Shown here piece after piece: positions 51,081-60,733 of a stretch of DNA of 64,000 bases (position 1 is the stretch's first letter; the number at the start of each line of letters is the position of its first letter). Both the position numbers and the translations under genes were made by a program. The notes below the pieces were generated by a model, which was given only the letters and a program-made list of their open reading frames with translations, searched no databases and was not told where the DNA came from. Source of the stretch: Paracoccaceae bacterium (GTDB lineage Bacteria; Pseudomonadota; Alphaproteobacteria; Rhodobacterales; Rhodobacteraceae); the NCBI GenBank assembly GCA_020832445.1, contig JAFIEO010000079.1:1-64000 (forward strand), given 5' to 3'.

Positions 51081-51172
51081 AACGACGCTCGCTTTTTACC
51101 TTATACACTGGCAAACTCGCGCAGCACATGAGCGATTACATGGTCGGACTAGGGTAATTTGGTGATCGGATT

Positions 51173-51892
51173 ATGGCCAATTCCCGCAAGCCCGCCATAT
51201 TTAAGAAAGTTAGCAAAGTGTCCGTCCTTGTCCATTCTCAATATGGCGTCACACTGGTCGGCGGGGCCGATTTCGCGACCACGGATCTGCAAGATGCCCT
51301 GTCTTTGGCACCGTGTCTGGTGGCTGCGGATGGCGGGGCCAATATGTTGGCTGATACCGGCCATACCCCGCAGGCCATCATTGGCGATATTGATTCCCTG
51401 CGCAGCGATCTGCGGCACCGGATGCACGATAAAATTCACAAGATAGACGAGCAGGACAGCACGGATTTCGACAAATGCCTGACCCGAATTGACGCGCCGT
51501 TTGTGTTGGCATTGGGGTTTTCGGGATCGCGGCTGGACCACACGCTGGCGGCAATGTCATCACTTGTGCGGTTCGGCTCGTCACGCGTGGTGCTGGTGGC
51601 AGAACACGATATCTGCTTTGTCGCGCCCCCACATCTGACATTGGACACCACCAAGGGGCAACGCGTGTCACTGTTTCCCATGGGCCAATGTGCAGGGCGT
51701 TCAACGGGCTTGTTCTGGCCCATAGACGGGCTGGATTTTACACCGTCGGGGGTGATTGGCACATCCAACACGGCCGTTTCCACACAGGCAACACTTGCAT
51801 TTGACAGCCCCCGCATGTTGGTCTTGCTGCCACATGCGCAGTTGCGCAGCACAATCGCGGCCTTGATGACAAGTCCCGACTGGCAGGGCTGA
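51173..51892 (+). CDS. Thiamine pyrophosphokinase
   Basis: Transfers pyrophosphate from ATP to thiamine; 239 residues. The catalytic core is recognisable: CLVAADGGANMLADTGHTPQAIIGDIDSL, then DEQDSTDFDKCL (nucleotide and metal binding) and LGFSGSRLDHTLA. The C-terminal thiamine-binding part has SNTAVSTQATLAF. It starts at 51173 after a weak ribosome site and is divergent from the acidic protein gene. I see no TPP riboswitch in the 92-bp gap. Confidence 0.9.
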   Translation: MANSRKPAIFKKVSKVSVLVHSQYGVTLVGGADFATTDLQDALSLAPCLVAADGGANMLADTGHTPQAIIGDIDSLRSDLRHRMHDKIHKIDEQDSTDFDKCLTRIDAPFVLALGFSGSRLDHTLAAMSSLVRFGSSRVVLVAEHDICFVAPPHLTLDTTKGQRVSLFPMGQCAGRSTGLFWPIDGLDFTPSGVIGTSNTAVSTQATLAFDSPRMLVLLPHAQLRSTIAALMTSPDWQG

Positions 51893-51908
51893 CGGGCAGA
51901 CCGCGCGG

Positions 51909-53438
51909 CTACAGCAACGCGCCCAAAGCCACGCCCACCCCCACCAGCCCCGCGCCAAACGCCGTCCATAAAAACGGGTTTGGTCCGCGTGCAGGCTGTG
52001 CTGGTTTGTCACTATTGGCCTGCGCGATCAACGCATCCTCAACCAGGCGCGGCAGGCGCGGGCCAAAACGCGACAGAATTTTTGCCGTCAGCACCAGATC
52101 ACGCACAACCGCCTGCGGCCCGATATGGTCGCGAATATATTCTTCGACCACAGGTTTTGCGACATGCCACATGTTGATTTCGGGGTTCAGCGACCGCGCC
52201 ACCCCTTCAACCACAACCATGGTCCGTTGCAGCAATATCAATTCGGTGCGGGTTTCCATGCCAAATCGTTCGGTCACATCGAACAGATAGGCCAGCAGCC
52301 GCGCCATGGAAATATGCTGCGCATCCATGCCGAAAATGGGTTCCCCGACGGACCGCAGCGCGCGCGCGAATTCATCAATGTCACGGTCAGCAGGGACATA
52401 GCCTGCCTCGAAATGCACTTCGGCCACGCGGCGGTAATCCTTGCGGATGAACCCGAACAGGATTTCGGCATAGGCACGCCTGCTATAGGTGTCGATCCGG
52501 CCCATAATGCCAAAATCCAGCGCGATAATCTCTCCCGTGGTCGTTACCTTCAGGTTGCCCTGATGCATGTCGCCGTGAAAGAACCCGTCACGCAACGCAT
52601 GGCGCAAAAACAGGCTAAGGATGCGCACACCCAGTTCACGCCGGTCCAGACCCAGCGCATCCAGTGCGGCATTGTCCCCCAGCGGCACCCCTTCGGCCCA
52701 GTCCAGTGTCATGACGCGGCGCGACGAATACGCCCAAACGGGCTGCGGCACGCTGAAGCCCGCATCATCAGCGGTATTCGCGCCAAATTCCGCCGCCGAG
52801 GCCGCTTCAAGCCGCAAATCAAGTTCGCCTTCGACTACGCTTTCGAAATGGGCAATCACATCCAGCGGGCGCAAACGGCGCGTGGACGGCAACAGCCATT
52901 CAATCATGCCCGCAGCAAAATAGAACGCGTCAATATCGGTGCGAAACGCGCGCTCCACCCCCGGACGCAGCACCTTGATGGCCACTTTCGCGCCGGTGCT
53001 GACCAAACGCGCGGAATGCACCTGCGCGATGGATGCCGCCGCAACGGGTTCCGACAGATCGGTGAATATGGTGTCAACAGGCGCTTCCAGATCCTCGGCA
53101 ATGACCCGCATGGCCTGCGCGCGCGGAAAGGGTGGCAGTTGATCCTGCAAATAGCGCAACTGTTCGGCCAGATCGGGGCCGACCACATCGGGGCGTGTGG
53201 CCAGCGTCTGGCCGAACTTGATATAGGCCGGACCAAGTGCGGTAAGGGCGCGCACCAGCGGCGGCTGTGCGGGATCGCCTTTCAGGCCCAGAAACCGGAA
53301 CGGCCACCCCATGACGCGCGCGGCAAAACGCAGGCGCGGGGGGGCATTCATCGCCTCCAGCACCACCTGCATGGCGCCTGTGCGTTCAAAGGTGGCCCCC
53401 GTGCGCACAAGGCGCCAGAAATTATGCGGACCGCGCAT
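51909..53438 (-). CDS. ubiB: Ubiquinone biosynthesis kinase-like protein UbiB
   Basis: ABC1-family atypical kinase/ATPase of 509 residues needed for ubiquinone synthesis. The family KxGQ motif is in PAYIKFGQTLATRPD, the Ala-rich nucleotide loop in AAASIAQVHSARL, and catalytic-type residues in DGFFHGDMHQGNLKV and IALDFGIMG. One or two C-terminal membrane helices (PFLWTAFGAGLVGVGVALGA) anchor it. It starts 2 bp after the ubiE stop, so the two are cotranscribed. Quinone made here feeds the bc1 complex. Confidence 0.95.
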   Translation of the reverse strand: MRGPHNFWRLVRTGATFERTGAMQVVLEAMNAPPRLRFAARVMGWPFRFLGLKGDPAQPPLVRALTALGPAYIKFGQTLATRPDVVGPDLAEQLRYLQDQLPPFPRAQAMRVIAEDLEAPVDTIFTDLSEPVAAASIAQVHSARLVSTGAKVAIKVLRPGVERAFRTDIDAFYFAAGMIEWLLPSTRRLRPLDVIAHFESVVEGELDLRLEAASAAEFGANTADDAGFSVPQPVWAYSSRRVMTLDWAEGVPLGDNAALDALGLDRRELGVRILSLFLRHALRDGFFHGDMHQGNLKVTTTGEIIALDFGIMGRIDTYSRRAYAEILFGFIRKDYRRVAEVHFEAGYVPADRDIDEFARALRSVGEPIFGMDAQHISMARLLAYLFDVTERFGMETRTELILLQRTMVVVEGVARSLNPEINMWHVAKPVVEEYIRDHIGPQAVVRDLVLTAKILSRFGPRLPRLVEDALIAQANSDKPAQPARGPNPFLWTAFGAGLVGVGVALGALL

Positions 53439-53440
53439 GA

Positions 53441-54193
53441 CTAAATTTTCCAGCCGGAATGCAGGGCAGCAATGCCCATCGACAGATTGCGGTATTTCAC
53501 CTGTTCAAACCCTGCATCTGCGATCATGGCGGCAAACCGGTCCTGACCCGGAAATTTCCGAATTGATTCGACCAGATACTGGTAACTGTCGCGGTCATTC
53601 GCCACGATCTGCCCCATAACGGGAATCACATTGAACGAATACAGATCATAGAGTTTCTGCAACCCCTCATTGGGCAACTGGCTGAACTCCAGCACCATCA
53701 GCCGCCCCCCCGGACGCAACACGCGATATGCGTCGCGCAGCGCATCCTCAATGCGGGTGACATTGCGAATACCAAAGCTGATTGTATAGACATCAAAACT
53801 GTTGTCGGGAAATGGCAGGGCCATTGCATCGCCCACGGTCCAGTCCAGCGCGTGCGACAGGTTTTCAGCCTCGGCGCGCTTTTGCCCCTCGATCAGCATG
53901 GATTCGGTCAGGTCCAGCACCGTTGCGCGCGCGCCATCACCCGCGCGCCCCAAAAACCGGAACGCCACATCCCCGGTGCCGCCCGCCACATCCAGCAGGC
54001 GCTGGCCGGGGCGCGGCGCCAGCCAATCCATCATCGCATCCTTCCAGACACGGTGAATGCCCATCGACATCAGGTCATTCATGACATCATATTTCGACGC
54101 GACACGTGTAAAGACGCCATGCACCATGCCGGCTTTCTGATCTTCGTCCACGGTCTGGAACCCGAAATGCGTGGTCTTGTCGTCCTGCGTCAT
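53441..54193 (-). CDS. ubiE: Ubiquinone/menaquinone C-methyltransferase
   Basis: SAM-dependent C-methylation step of ubiquinone synthesis; 250 residues. The SAM site is [15 protein letters not shown]. The family signatures are [20 protein letters not shown] near the N-terminus and [13 protein letters not shown] and [12 protein letters not shown] later. The start at 54193 ([20 protein letters not shown]) has AAGGGC upstream; the open frame upstream overlaps the mutM promoter region and is rejected. Divergent from mutM. Confidence 0.96.
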   Translation of the reverse strand: MTQDDKTTHFGFQTVDEDQKAGMVHGVFTRVASKYDVMNDLMSMGIHRVWKDAMMDWLAPRPGQRLLDVAGGTGDVAFRFLGRAGDGARATVLDLTESMLIEGQKRAEAENLSHALDWTVGDAMALPFPDNSFDVYTISFGIRNVTRIEDALRDAYRVLRPGGRLMVLEFSQLPNEGLQKLYDLYSFNVIPVMGQIVANDRDSYQYLVESIRKFPGQDRFAAMIADAGFEQVKYRNLSMGIAALHSGWKI

Positions 54194-54297
54194 GCGTCTT
54201 GCCCTTTGACTGCCCCTTGTCGGGGAACTGTTACACTCCTTATAGGGGATTGGGGGGGCGTGACAATGCGACCCGACGACCAGCCTTGGGGGGAATG

Positions 54298-55161
54298 ATG
54301 CCCGAACTGCCCGAAGTGGAAACCGTGCGCCGCGGCCTGCTGCCAGCAATGGAAGGGGTGCGCATTGCCCGCGCAGAGTTGCGCCGCGACGGGCTGCGCT
54401 GGCCCTTTCCGCCGGATATGGGCACAAGGCTGGATGGGGCGCGTGTTCTGGCATTGCGCCGCCGGTCAAAATACCTGCTGCTGGACATGGACAGCGGGGA
54501 CACACTGATTATCCATCTGGGCATGTCGGGGCGTATGGTTGTGTCTGGGCTGCGCGGCACGCATGCGCCGGGGCAATTCCATTTTGACCACCCGCCCGTC
54601 GAAAAGCATGACCATGTGATATTTCATATGGAAAATGGCGCGCGCATCACATTCAACGACCCGCGCCGCTTCGGGGCAATGGACCTGTGCACCACCCAAA
54701 CGCTGGACCAACACAAACTTGTCGCAGGCCTAGGCCCTGAACCCTTGGGCAATGATTTCAGCGCGCCCTATCTGGCAGATCGGCTGAAGGGGCGCAAAAT
54801 GCCGATCAAATCCGCATTGCTGGACCAGCGTATCATCGCCGGATTGGGCAATATCTATGTGTGCGAAGCGCTGTTTCGCGCGGGAATCAGCCCGACCCGC
54901 GCGGCAGGGCGTATCAGCATGGCACGCATCGAATCACTGGCCACTGCGATTCGGGCAACCTTGCGCGATGCCATCGATGCGGGGGGATCATCGCTGCGCG
55001 ATTACCGGCAGGCCGATGGTGAGCTGGGCTATTTCCAGCATGCTTTTCGCGTCTATGGCCGCGAGGATGCAGCCTGTATGACACCGGACTGCAAGGGAAA
55101 TATCCGCCGGATCGTGCAATCGGGGCGGTCCAGCTTCTATTGTGCGCTGTGTCAAAGATGA
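54298..55161 (+). CDS. mutM: Formamidopyrimidine-DNA glycosylase
   Basis: Removes oxidised purines (8-oxoG) and nicks the DNA. The second of two adjacent ATGs (54298) is chosen because the catalytic Pro must be residue 2: [13 protein letters not shown] gives Pro2 and Glu3. Other features are the helix-two-turn-helix block [21 protein letters not shown] and the C-terminal zinc finger with cysteines in CMTPDC and CALC. Length 287 is typical. Divergent from ubiE. Confidence 0.96.
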   Translation: MPELPEVETVRRGLLPAMEGVRIARAELRRDGLRWPFPPDMGTRLDGARVLALRRRSKYLLLDMDSGDTLIIHLGMSGRMVVSGLRGTHAPGQFHFDHPPVEKHDHVIFHMENGARITFNDPRRFGAMDLCTTQTLDQHKLVAGLGPEPLGNDFSAPYLADRLKGRKMPIKSALLDQRIIAGLGNIYVCEALFRAGISPTRAAGRISMARIESLATAIRATLRDAIDAGGSSLRDYRQADGELGYFQHAFRVYGREDAACMTPDCKGNIRRIVQSGRSSFYCALCQR

Positions 55162-55224
55162 CTTGAACCCCAATGCCAAGCTGTTATGCCAAGATGCTGA
55201 TTGCAACAAACAAGGTGCCGCCTC

Positions 55225-56001
55225 ATGGCCTATGAAACGCTGATCGTCGATATTTCTGACCATATCGCACTGATCCGGCTGAACCGCCCCGAAGCCCTGA
55301 ACGCGCTTAACTCCACGCTGCTAAGCGAACTTGCCAAGGCCCTGACAGAAGCCGACCGCAACGACAAGGTGCGCTGCATCGTGCTGACCGGGTCCGAAAA
55401 GGCATTTGCCGCAGGTGCGGACATCAAGGAAATGGCGGACAAAGGCTTTGTGGATATGTTCCAGGAAGATTTCTTTGCCCCCGAAACAGAAGCCATGCTG
55501 CGCGTGCGCAAACCCATCATAGCGGCCGTGTCCGGCTATGCGCTGGGGGGGGGCTGCGAACTGGCAATGATGTGCGATTTCATTATCGCATCCGATACCG
55601 CGAAATTCGGCCAGCCCGAAATCAACCTTGGCGTGGTGGCAGGTATTGGCGGCACACAGCGCCTGACGCGCTTTGTGGGCAAATCCAAAGCCATGGACAT
55701 GCATCTGACCGGCCGCTTCATGGATGCGGACGAAGCCGAACGTTCGGGCCTTGTCAGCCGCGTTGTGCCCGTCAAGAAACTGATGGAAGAAACCATGGCC
55801 GCCGCAGCCAAAATCGCCGAGAAAAGCCAGATCACCGTCAAGGTCGTCAAGGAAGCGGTCAACCGCAGCTATGAAACCACCCTGCGCGAAGGCCTGCTGT
55901 TTGAACGCCGCGTCTTTCACATGCTGTTCAACACCGAAGATCAGAAGGAAGGCATGTCTGCCTTTCAGGAAAAGCGCACCGCGCAATTCCGCGACCGCTG
56001 A
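55225..56001 (+). CDS. Enoyl-CoA hydratase
   Basis: Crotonase-fold enzyme of 258 residues that hydrates 2-enoyl-CoA in beta-oxidation. It begins [20 protein letters not shown]. The oxyanion-hole blocks are [11 protein letters not shown] and [15 protein letters not shown]. The two catalytic glutamates are in the latter and in [18 protein letters not shown]. The start at 55225 is preceded by AAGGTG. Adjacent to mutM on the same strand, though a functional link is not expected. It could act with FadH in unsaturated fatty-acid breakdown. Confidence 0.93.
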   Translation: MAYETLIVDISDHIALIRLNRPEALNALNSTLLSELAKALTEADRNDKVRCIVLTGSEKAFAAGADIKEMADKGFVDMFQEDFFAPETEAMLRVRKPIIAAVSGYALGGGCELAMMCDFIIASDTAKFGQPEINLGVVAGIGGTQRLTRFVGKSKAMDMHLTGRFMDADEAERSGLVSRVVPVKKLMEETMAAAAKIAEKSQITVKVVKEAVNRSYETTLREGLLFERRVFHMLFNTEDQKEGMSAFQEKRTAQFRDR

Positions 56002-56081
56002 ACTTTCGGCTTTCCTTTTGGTGCGCGCTGGACTATAGGGCGCGACACATGCGCGTGGGCCCGCTTAAGGCAAGAAATGTC

Positions 56082-56149
56082 ACCTGTTCTTCGGACAGGT
56101 CGGGTCTGTGGTGCAATAGAATTGAAACAGACCCGAAAGTAGACCCGCA
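56082..56149 (+). promoter_or_regulatory. rpsT leader with alternative pairings
   Basis: Stem 1: ACCTGT/ACAGGT (56082-56100). Stem 2: CGGGTCTGT (56101-56109) with ACAGACCCG (56127-56135), perfect over 9 bp. A second complement, AGACCCG at 56141-56147, ends 2 nt before the rpsT ATG and competes for the same left arm. No clear Shine-Dalgarno is seen. This could be an autoregulatory element for S20. Confidence 0.5.
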
Positions 56150-56416
56150 ATGGCAAATACACCCCAGTCTAAAAAACGCGCTCGTCAGGTTGAGCGCCGC
56201 ACCGAAATCAACAAAGCGCGCCGTTCGCGCATTCGCTCATATCTGCGCAAAGTAGAAGAAGCGATTGCATCTGGCGATCAGGCTGTCGCGGCCGCAGCAT
56301 TGCAGGCAGCGCAACCCGAACTGATGCGCGGCGTGACAAAAGGCGTTTTGCACAAAAACACCGCGTCCCGCAAAATGTCGCGACTGGCATCGCGCGTGAA
56401 AGCGCTTGGCGCCTGA
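56150..56416 (+). CDS. rpsT: 30S ribosomal protein S20
   Basis: Primary 16S rRNA-binding protein of the small subunit, 88 residues. It begins [20 protein letters not shown] and has the basic helical body with [20 protein letters not shown] near the end. It is encoded upstream of dnaA, a pairing found in many alphaproteobacteria. The leader contains competing stems, and E. coli S20 is known to repress its own translation. A strong terminator follows. Confidence 0.97.
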   Translation: MANTPQSKKRARQVERRTEINKARRSRIRSYLRKVEEAIASGDQAVAAAALQAAQPELMRGVTKGVLHKNTASRKMSRLASRVKALGA

Positions 56417-56441
56417 ATACCGGCACAGCACAGTTTTTTGC

Positions 56442-56468
56442 AAAAGGCGCAGCATCTGCGCCTTTTTT
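56442..56468 (+). terminator. Terminator of rpsT
   Basis: AAAAGGCGCAG pairs with CTGCGCCTTTT around CAT, followed by further T residues; 25 bp after the rpsT stop. A textbook hairpin and T-tract. Confidence 0.92.
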
Positions 56469-56888
56469 GCATTCCGGCCGATGCCTACAATATCCTGCCC
56501 CGACCGTACCGCGCATCTGTCCGATGACATAATGCATTCCGGCCCGAACCGGGGCAGCGGGTGTCAGCACAGTTTTTCGTGCGGCCCTGCCCCGGAATGC
56601 GGGCGTGACCTGAAACAGACAGGCTTCGATTCTTTGCCCCCCGAAATGCTGTCAAGCACGATGTTCTGTTGCGCGCTGCACAAGCAGATTGCTATGCATG
56701 CGTCTATGTAAAGAATCTGTCCTGGGGGGGACATCACCATAGTTATGAACCGGCAATTGTCGGGTCTGATATTGTTGCTGCTTTGTCAGAACCAATCGCT
56801 TTTTGTTGCGGTCTGGTTCCTGCCCCTCCTGACCATGTAAAAAACCGCAGGGCGTCCGTCAGGCCGGATGACTGCCTTGTGTTCGAGT

Positions 56889-56916
56889 AAAAAAGGCTGT
56901 CGGTTCCCGACCGGCC
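56889..56916 (-). terminator. Terminator-like hairpin on the strand opposite dnaA
   Basis: Read on the minus strand, GTCGG and CCGAC flank a 3-nt loop with partial outer pairing, followed by six T residues. It would end an antisense transcript coming from dnaA; no minus-strand gene is present. Confidence 0.35.
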
Positions 56917-56977
56917 TGTTCAGGGTTCTTTGTGTGCGTTGATGGATGGGATGAACAAGAATGCGGGCTGGGGCATA

Positions 56978-58333
56978 ATGATATCAGAACAATGGGCACG
57001 GGTTTCGGCGGAGTTGCGGTCAGAGATTGGCGAAAACAATCACAAAAGCTGGATAGAGCCTTTGGAATGCGTAAGCCTGAACGCAGGTGTTGTAGAATTT
57101 CGTGCGCCATCGCGATTTGTAGGCGACTGGGTAAAGCGCAACTATCAAGACCAGATTTTCCAGCGCTTGCGGTCTGACAATCCGGCGGTTTCGCGCATCG
57201 AATTCAATGTGGGCACACAGCCGCGCAGCAAACCCGCCGCTGCCGGATCACGCCCCGCCGACACGCCTGCTGCTGCCCAGCGCGACACCAACCTTCAAGG
57301 CGCGCCACTGGACGGCAAGTTCAATTTTGACAATTTCGTTGTCGGCAAACCCAATGAACTTGCCCATGCCGCCGCCCGCCGTGTCGCAGATGGCGGCGAT
57401 GTCACATTCAACCCGCTGTTTTTGTATGGTGGCGTGGGCCTTGGCAAAACCCACCTGATGCATGCAATCGCATGGGAATTGCAGGAAAGGCGCCCCGACC
57501 TGCAAGTGCTATATCTGTCGGCAGAACAGTTCATGTACCGGTTTGTTCAGGCACTGCGCGACCGCCAGATCATGGATTTCAAGAACCTGTTCCGGTCTGT
57601 TGATGTGCTGATGGTTGATGACGTGCAGTTCATTGCAGGCAAGGACAGCACACAGGAAGAATTTTTCCACACGTTCAACGCGCTGGTGGATCAGAACAAA
57701 CAGATTGTCATTTCCGCAGACCGCGCCCCCGGCGAGATCAAGGAACTGGAAGACCGCATTTCGTCGCGCATGCAATGGGGTTTGGTCGTGGATTTGCACC
57801 CCACAGATTATGAATTGCGCCTAGGCATCTTGCAGCAAAAGGCCGCACTGTTTGCGCAGACCTATGGTCCGGTGCGTATTGGCGACGGTGTTATCGAATT
57901 TCTGGCCCATCGCATCACCACCAATGTGCGTGTGCTGGAAGGCGCGCTTCAGCGGCTTTTTGCGTTTTCCAGTCTGATCGGACAGGAAATCACCATGGAT
58001 ATGGTGCAGGATTGCCTGTCTGATGTCCTGCGCACATCCGACAGGCGCGTGACAGTGGAAGAAATCCAGCGCAAGGTGGCAGAGCATTTCAACATCCGAC
58101 TGTCGGATATGCTTGGCCCCAAACGCACCCGCACCATTGCGCGCCCGCGCCAGATTGCCATGTACCTGGCCAAAGAACTGACATCGCGCAGCCTGCCCGA
58201 AATCGGGCGCAGGTTTGGCGGGCGTGATCACACAACCATTTTGCACGGCGTGCGCAAGGTCGAGGAAATGCGCGGTTCTGACAACCAGATGGCGGAAGAT
58301 ATAGATCTGTTGCGCCGCCTGTTGCAAAGCTAA
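56978..58333 (+). CDS. dnaA: Chromosomal replication initiator DnaA
   Basis: AAA+ initiator that binds and opens the replication origin; 451 residues. Domain I begins MISEQWARVSAELRSEIGEN. Domain II is a short variable linker (about 90-120). Domain III has Walker A GGVGLGKTHLMHAI and Walker B LMVDDVQFIAG. Domain IV has the DNA-binding signature GRRFGGRDHTTILHGVRKVE. An earlier in-frame start (56930) exists, but 56978 matches the family start. It is followed by dnaN and recF in the classic order. Confidence 0.96.
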   Translation: MISEQWARVSAELRSEIGENNHKSWIEPLECVSLNAGVVEFRAPSRFVGDWVKRNYQDQIFQRLRSDNPAVSRIEFNVGTQPRSKPAAAGSRPADTPAAAQRDTNLQGAPLDGKFNFDNFVVGKPNELAHAAARRVADGGDVTFNPLFLYGGVGLGKTHLMHAIAWELQERRPDLQVLYLSAEQFMYRFVQALRDRQIMDFKNLFRSVDVLMVDDVQFIAGKDSTQEEFFHTFNALVDQNKQIVISADRAPGEIKELEDRISSRMQWGLVVDLHPTDYELRLGILQQKAALFAQTYGPVRIGDGVIEFLAHRITTNVRVLEGALQRLFAFSSLIGQEITMDMVQDCLSDVLRTSDRRVTVEEIQRKVAEHFNIRLSDMLGPKRTRTIARPRQIAMYLAKELTSRSLPEIGRRFGGRDHTTILHGVRKVEEMRGSDNQMAEDIDLLRRLLQS

Positions 58334-58437
58334 GTAGCAAACACCATAAAAACCCTTGTCCCGCCTTGTTTTTTGGCTAGGCTACGCCTCCCCAAGGCGA
58401 TAAGTCGGGGGGCAAGGATAGGCGAAGGGACAGGGGT

Positions 58438-59556
58438 ATGAAGATCAGTATCGAACGGGCGATTTTGCTCAAGGCCGTCTCTCAGGCGCAATCAGTGGTG
58501 GAACGGCGCAATACGATCCCGATTCTGGCCAATGTCCTGATCGAGGCAGAGGACGCACAGGTCAGCTTCCGCGCAACCGATCTTGATGTGGAAGTGATGG
58601 ACCGCGCGCCTGCGATGGTTGAACGCGCCGGCGCCACTACTGTGTCAGCCGTCATGTTGCACGAAATCATCCGCAAACTGCCCGATGGCGCACTGGTCGA
58701 ACTGGTGGACGACCCGCGCACGGGGCGGCTGCAAATTTCGGCGGGCCGGTCGAATTTCTCATTGGCGACATTGCCGAAAGAGGATTTTCCCGTCATGGCC
58801 TCCAGCGAATATTCGGCCAATTTCTCGGCGCAGGCCAAAGATTTGCGCCGCCTGTTCGACAAATCGAAATTCGCAATTTCAACCGAGGAGACCCGCTATT
58901 ACCTGAACGGTGTCTATATGCATGTCGCCGAAGGTGAAAACGGGCGCGTGCTGCGCTGTGTGGCCACGGACGGCCACCGCCTTGCGCGCATTGACGCGCC
59001 GCTGCCCGAAGGCGCGGAAAACATGCCCGGTGTCATTGTCCCGCGCAAAACCGTGGGCGAGCTGAAGAAACTGCTGGAAGATGACGACATGCAGATCGCC
59101 GTGTCCGTGTCGGAAACCAAGGTGCGCTTTGCCACGCCCGATATTTCGCTGACATCCAAGGTGATTGACGGCACATTCCCCGATTACACGCGCGTCATTC
59201 CCACCCAGAACACCAAGCGGCTGGAAGTGGACGCCAATGAATTCGCGCGCGCCGTGGACCGTGTTGCAACCGTATCATCGGAACGCTCGCGCGCGGTGAA
59301 GCTGTCTTTGGAAGAAGACAAGCTGACACTGTCGGTCAACGCCCCCGATTCGGGTGCAGCCGAAGAAGAACTGATCGTGGCTTATGGCGATGAACGGCTG
59401 GAAATCGGGTTCAACGCGAAATACCTGCTGGAAATCGCCAGTCAGGTGGACCGTGAGAACGCCGTGTTCCTGTTCAACGCCTCCGGCGATCCGACATTGA
59501 TGCGCGAAGGCAACGACACCAGCGCGGTATATGTCGTCATGCCAATGCGGGTATGA
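58438..59556 (+). CDS. dnaN: DNA polymerase III, beta sliding clamp
   Basis: Ring-shaped processivity factor of 372 residues with three clamp domains. It begins MKISIERAILLKAVSQAQSV, then VERRNTIPILANVLIEA. The peptide-binding pocket region is near the end, and the C-terminus is the typical YVVMPMRV. It lies 104 bp after dnaA. A strong terminator separates it from recF, so recF may rely on its own promoter or on readthrough. Confidence 0.97.
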   Translation: MKISIERAILLKAVSQAQSVVERRNTIPILANVLIEAEDAQVSFRATDLDVEVMDRAPAMVERAGATTVSAVMLHEIIRKLPDGALVELVDDPRTGRLQISAGRSNFSLATLPKEDFPVMASSEYSANFSAQAKDLRRLFDKSKFAISTEETRYYLNGVYMHVAEGENGRVLRCVATDGHRLARIDAPLPEGAENMPGVIVPRKTVGELKKLLEDDDMQIAVSVSETKVRFATPDISLTSKVIDGTFPDYTRVIPTQNTKRLEVDANEFARAVDRVATVSSERSRAVKLSLEEDKLTLSVNAPDSGAAEEELIVAYGDERLEIGFNAKYLLEIASQVDRENAVFLFNASGDPTLMREGNDTSAVYVVMPMRV

Positions 59557-59576
59557 CCCGCCACGCACCAGACCCG

Positions 59577-59602
59577 AAGCCCCGCCCTTGCGGGGCTTTT
59601 TC
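59577..59602 (+). terminator. Terminator of dnaN
   Basis: AAGCCCCGC pairs perfectly with GCGGGGCTT around a 4-nt loop and is followed by TTT. It is 20 bp after the dnaN stop. Confidence 0.9.
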
Positions 59603-59641
59603 TTGCTGGCATTATCCGGCATTTCTTTCTACCGCTGGGCC

Positions 59642-60733
59642 ATGAGTGTTTACATCCAATCGCTGACACTGTCGCATTTCCGGTCGCACCGGCGCACGCA
59701 GATCGCCTTTGATGGCAGGCCGGTGGCGCTGTCCGGTCCCAATGGTGCGGGCAAGACAAATGTATTGGAAGCGGTGTCGCTGCTGTCGCCCGGGCGCGGG
59801 TTGAGGCGCGCCGCATCTGATGACCTGTCGCGCAAGCCGGAATTGCTGGGCTGGAAAATCATTGCCGAACTGTCCACCGCCAACGGGGCGCGCAATATCC
59901 AGACATGGGCCGAATCCGGCCAGTCGCGGCAAGTGCGCATTGATGACAAGGCGGCACCGCAGGTTGCGCTGGCCAGTCTTGTCGGCATGGTCTGGCTGAC
60001 ACCGGCCATGGACAGGCTGTGGCTGGAAGGGGCCGAAGGGCGGCGGCGCTTTCTGGACCGGATGGTGCTTAGTTTTCGCCCCGAGCACGCCGCGCAGGTG
60101 CTGACCTATGAAAAATCCATGCGTGAACGCAACAAGCTGCTGCGCGACGGGGTGGGCGACGGGGCTTGGTATAGCGCGCTGGAGGCACAGATGGCGCAGG
60201 CCGGGGCGCAGATCAGTGCGAACCGGCGCGCGGTCATCGCCAACCTTGCCACGCATGCCGACCATGACAGCCCCTTTCCCGTGGCCGATCTGATGCTTGA
60301 TTGCAGCGCCCCGCAGGATGAAGGGGAACTGGCGCGCGCCTTGGCGGATGGTCGCCGTCAGGACATGGCGGCAGGGCGCAGCCTGACCGGCCCGCACCGT
60401 GCCGATCTGCGCGCCATCTGGGCCGCCAAAGGGATGGAGGCCGCGCAATGCTCCACCGGCGAGCAGAAGGCCATGCTGATTTCCCTGATCCTGTCCAATG
60501 CCCGCGCGCTGGCATCAACCGGCACTGTGCCGCTGCTGTTGCTGGACGAAGTGGCCGCCCATCTTGACGCGGACCGCCGTGCCGCGCTTTATGACGCCAT
60601 ATGCAGCTTGCACGTTCAGGCCTTTATGACGGGCACCGGGCGCGAGTTGTTTTCCGATCTGGGCGCACGCGCGCAGCATTTTTCCGTGACGGACGCAGAC
60701 GGACGTTCGCACCTTGTCGAAAGCACATCATGA
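59642..60733 (+). CDS. recF: DNA repair ATPase RecF
   Basis: SMC-like ATPase that helps load RecA at single-strand gaps; 363 residues. Walker A is SGPNGAGKTNVLEAVSLLSP. The signature region is STGEQKAMLISLIL and Walker B is LLLLDEVAAHLDADRR. The start at 59642 (MSVYIQSLTLSHFRSHRRTQ) matches the family; the longer frame includes the dnaN terminator and is rejected. Its stop overlaps the next gene by 4 bp. Confidence 0.95.
   Translation: MSVYIQSLTLSHFRSHRRTQIAFDGRPVALSGPNGAGKTNVLEAVSLLSPGRGLRRAASDDLSRKPELLGWKIIAELSTANGARNIQTWAESGQSRQVRIDDKAAPQVALASLVGMVWLTPAMDRLWLEGAEGRRRFLDRMVLSFRPEHAAQVLTYEKSMRERNKLLRDGVGDGAWYSALEAQMAQAGAQISANRRAVIANLATHADHDSPFPVADLMLDCSAPQDEGELARALADGRRQDMAAGRSLTGPHRADLRAIWAAKGMEAAQCSTGEQKAMLISLILSNARALASTGTVPLLLLDEVAAHLDADRRAALYDAICSLHVQAFMTGTGRELFSDLGARAQHFSVTDADGRSHLVESTS

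Larger units (their letters stand above)
56417..56977. other. 561-bp gap upstream of dnaA
   Basis: No gene is seen. It holds the rpsT terminator, then a bulged stem (GCATTCC 56534-56540 with GGAATGC 56594-56600, and GGGGCAG 56551-56557 with CTGCCCC 56587-56593), then AT-richer DNA that should include the dnaA promoter. A minus-strand terminator-like hairpin is at 56889-56916. By eye I find no cluster of DnaA boxes (TTATNCACA), so I do not call an origin here. Confidence 0.5.

Noticed and set aside
51081-51172. TPP riboswitch before thiamine pyrophosphokinase
   Set aside because: The gap is only 92 bp and lacks the conserved CUGAGA and similar blocks.
53441-54505. ubiE extended to 54505
   Set aside because: The added 104 residues are low-complexity, overlap the mutM start on the other strand, and lie upstream of a clear family start with a ribosome site.
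56417-56977. Replication origin next to dnaA
   Set aside because: No cluster of TTATNCACA-like boxes was found by eye, and alphaproteobacterial origins are often away from dnaA. A GC-skew plot of the whole chromosome would decide.
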